Source: Bdellovibrio sp. (GTDB lineage: Bacteria > Bdellovibrionota > Bdellovibrionia > Bdellovibrionales > Bdellovibrionaceae). Taken from it: DNA of 43,879 nucleotides. A model generated the notes under the pieces. The model saw only the letters and a list, made by a program, of their open reading frames with translations. It searched no databases and was not told where the DNA came from. Position numbers and translations under genes: made by a program. The DNA lies in contig JABWCO010000011.1 of NCBI GenBank assembly GCA_013360185.1, forward strand, positions 1 through 43,879, given 5' to 3'. The first letter of the stretch is position 1. Every line of letters begins with the position of its first letter. Of the stretch, positions 42,496 to 43,879 are shown piece by piece.

Positions 42496-42963
42496 ATGAC
42501 TACACGTACTCTGATTGCATTTTCATCCCTCATTTTATTATTGATGCCACCCGGGCTTTCTTGGGCCCAGCCTCAACGCCAAGCTCTCTGCCAGACTTCC
42601 GCAAAAAACAACCAATTAGCGCGCGATCAGCGGGATACCCTGCGGTCAGATTGCCTAAAGAAAAATAAAACAAAAATCTCAATCCCCACATGCCTTAGAA
42701 TTGCTGACTTAATGGAGTATTCAACAGCTGCCGAAGAAACCCGCCTATTCTGTTTACACAACCTAGTACGAACAGAGCGAGAATGCTTAGCTATAACAAA
42801 ACGCATGGAATACCCCGACTCTGGAGATGAAGCGCGTTGGGATTGCCTGCGACAGTTTTCAAAAAACCTCAGCAAAAAACAATGCCTCAAGGTTGCCAAA
42901 GGTATGAATTATCCCGCCAATGCGGATCGGGCCGCAGACTTTTGTAAGCAACAACACGATTAA
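42496..42963 (+). CDS. Small exported protein with three cysteine-paired repeats
   Basis: A 155-residue protein of no family I recognise. Signal peptide about 1-24 (ending LSWA). The mature part has eight cysteines: C32, C53, C66, C86, C97, C117, C130, C150. The last six form three pairs, each with exactly 20 residues between positions, in repeats with the pattern C-L-x2-A/T-x2-M-x-Y-(P)...C. Repeat starts are 31 and 33 residues apart. C32-C53 may be a fourth, diverged unit. This suggests disulphide-stapled helical hairpins in the periplasm or outside. The ATG at MTTRTL gives a clean signal peptide; no strong ribosome site is visible. Confidence 0.7.
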   Translation: MTTRTLIAFSSLILLLMPPGLSWAQPQRQALCQTSAKNNQLARDQRDTLRSDCLKKNKTKISIPTCLRIADLMEYSTAAEETRLFCLHNLVRTERECLAITKRMEYPDSGDEARWDCLRQFSKNLSKKQCLKVAKGMNYPANADRAADFCKQQHD

Positions 42964-43085
42964 ACGTCACTCGTCGGCCTAGACCTTCGCATCATTCATT
43001 ACAGATTTGCAAAAATCCAGACTTGCCGTTGCGGCCAAAGGTCCTTATTCTGTCCTCAGTATTACAGCTGAAAGGTACCTTCTTT

Positions 43086-43769
43086 ATGTCCGTTGATGAA
43101 AAAGCCTCGAAAACCAAAATAATCGTGAAAGCTCCGACCCAGGAACGTTCGCGGCAAACTGTCGCAACAATTTTAGATGCGTGCTCACGCCTTTTGATAT
43201 CTGAGGGGTTCTATTCCATCACGACCGACAAAATCGCCAAGGAGGCCGGCGTCAGTATTGGCTCTTTATATCAATTTTTTGGCAATAAAGAATCCGTCGT
43301 ACAAGCATTAGTTAAAAATATCATCGAAGAAGATAAGCGTCTCTGGGCGGAAAAAATGCGCGCTATTTCGCCGTTGCCCCCGGCGCAACGTGTGCGTGCG
43401 ATGATTGACCTTGCAATTGAAATTACCCGTCGCAATTCAGAGCTTCGTGCAAAACTCACGACAATTCAATATTATGTTGCAGAGGCGGACTACATGACAG
43501 AGTCCCTGCGCTTCTATCAAGAAATTATCCTCTTAAACCTTCCAAAGATTCCAGGACGCGATATGGAAAAGGTCTCCTATATTGCCGTGAATGCTTTCGT
43601 CGGGCTGATTAACACCATGGCCATCAACAATCCCAATGCGATCCACGACGCGGAATTAGTTGAGGAGGTCACTCAGTTCTTTACCAAGTATTTAGATTTA
43701 GACCTATTAAAGGGAGCACCTGCGGGAGCAGACACTTCGGTCAATCGCAACAAAGGTGATTATCTTTAA
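43086..43769 (+). CDS. TetR-family transcriptional regulator
   Basis: A 227-residue regulator. The N-terminal helix-turn-helix is clear (TILDACSRLLISEGFYSITTDKI, then EAGVSIGSLYQFFGNKESVV), followed by an all-helical ligand domain ending in a basic, disordered tail. The start is the ATG after AAAGGT; a longer frame extends 21 codons upstream without a ribosome site. Ligand and targets are unknown; the divergent or adjacent gene that it might control is not obvious in this window. Confidence 0.92.
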   Translation: MSVDEKASKTKIIVKAPTQERSRQTVATILDACSRLLISEGFYSITTDKIAKEAGVSIGSLYQFFGNKESVVQALVKNIIEEDKRLWAEKMRAISPLPPAQRVRAMIDLAIEITRRNSELRAKLTTIQYYVAEADYMTESLRFYQEIILLNLPKIPGRDMEKVSYIAVNAFVGLINTMAINNPNAIHDAELVEEVTQFFTKYLDLDLLKGAPAGADTSVNRNKGDYL

Positions 43770-43797
43770 TCTTTTGTTTTTTTGTTCTTGTAGATTT

Positions 43798-43837
43798 AAG
43801 AAGGCTTCCGTCGCAAGATCGAGCCTTCTTTGTTTTT
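43798..43837 (+). terminator. Intrinsic terminator after the TetR gene
   Basis: AAGAAGGCT pairs with AGCCTTCTT across a 15-base loop and is followed by TGTTTTT. The A-rich 5' flank could also let it work on the minus strand for a gene beyond the window. Confidence 0.8.
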
Positions 43838-43879
43838 AAGGAGAAGACTTCTTCTCTTCCATTGCAACGGTGCGCCCTT

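Noticed and set aside
1-43879. Prophage, integrative element or CRISPR array
   Set aside because: No integrase, transposase, phage structural gene, tRNA-flanked direct repeat or regularly spaced repeat array was seen.

Overview
The window looks like chromosomal DNA of a Gram-negative bacterium of the Bdellovibrio type (Bdellovibrionota). This is inferred from the mix of genes: a fragmented division/cell-wall cluster, secreted digestive enzymes, a nucleoside porin, and conserved genes with no family I recognise. No 16S rRNA or other phylogenetic marker is present. I see no tRNA, rRNA, insertion sequence, integrase or CRISPR array. Genes are dense and mostly in short operons joined by 1-20 base gaps or ATGA overlaps.

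Region 1 (1-12.9 kb) is a broken-up division and cell wall cluster, mostly on the minus strand. In transcription order it runs rsmH, ftsL, ftsI (with a PASTA domain), recQ, then murE-murF, and finally mraY, which is cut by the window edge. Two blocks interrupt it. One is recQ plus a divergent carboxylesterase. The other is an OmpR/CpxA-type two-component system, a divergent CpxP/Spy-like lipoprotein and a CBS-domain protein. mraZ is not next to rsmH, and murB lies 9 kb away.

Region 2 (13-24 kb) is housekeeping and scavenging. It holds a zinc-ribbon membrane protein, two phosphoribosyltransferases (uracil type and hypoxanthine type), and a GDT1/UPF0016 manganese exporter behind a probable yybP-ykoY manganese riboswitch with its own promoter and terminator. 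It also holds a Tsx-like nucleoside channel paired with an exported HAD phosphatase, pirin with a divergent LysR regulator, thyA-folA, a PilZ protein, murB and a secreted M14 zinc carboxypeptidase. Many of these genes concern nucleosides, bases or thymidylate.

Region 3 (24-42.2 kb) is a low-oxygen/nitrogen-oxide island. It contains an FNR/DNR-type regulator, class III ribonucleotide reductase (nrdG-nrdD), nnrS, a U32 tRNA-hydroxylation enzyme, and a norC-norB-norQ-norD operon that ends in a chemoreceptor with a nitrate/nitrite-sensing-like domain. It continues with a PLP decarboxylase, a second Crp-family regulator, and a nirK-nirV-SCO-DUF2249 operon. nnrS, norC and nirK each carry an FNR-type palindrome exactly 22 bases upstream of a plausible -10 box, so they form a predicted regulon. 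The encoded pathway is nitrite to NO to N2O; neither nitrate reductase nor N2O reductase is present here.

Region 4 (42.2-43.9 kb) holds a small exported protein with three cysteine-paired repeats and a TetR-family regulator.
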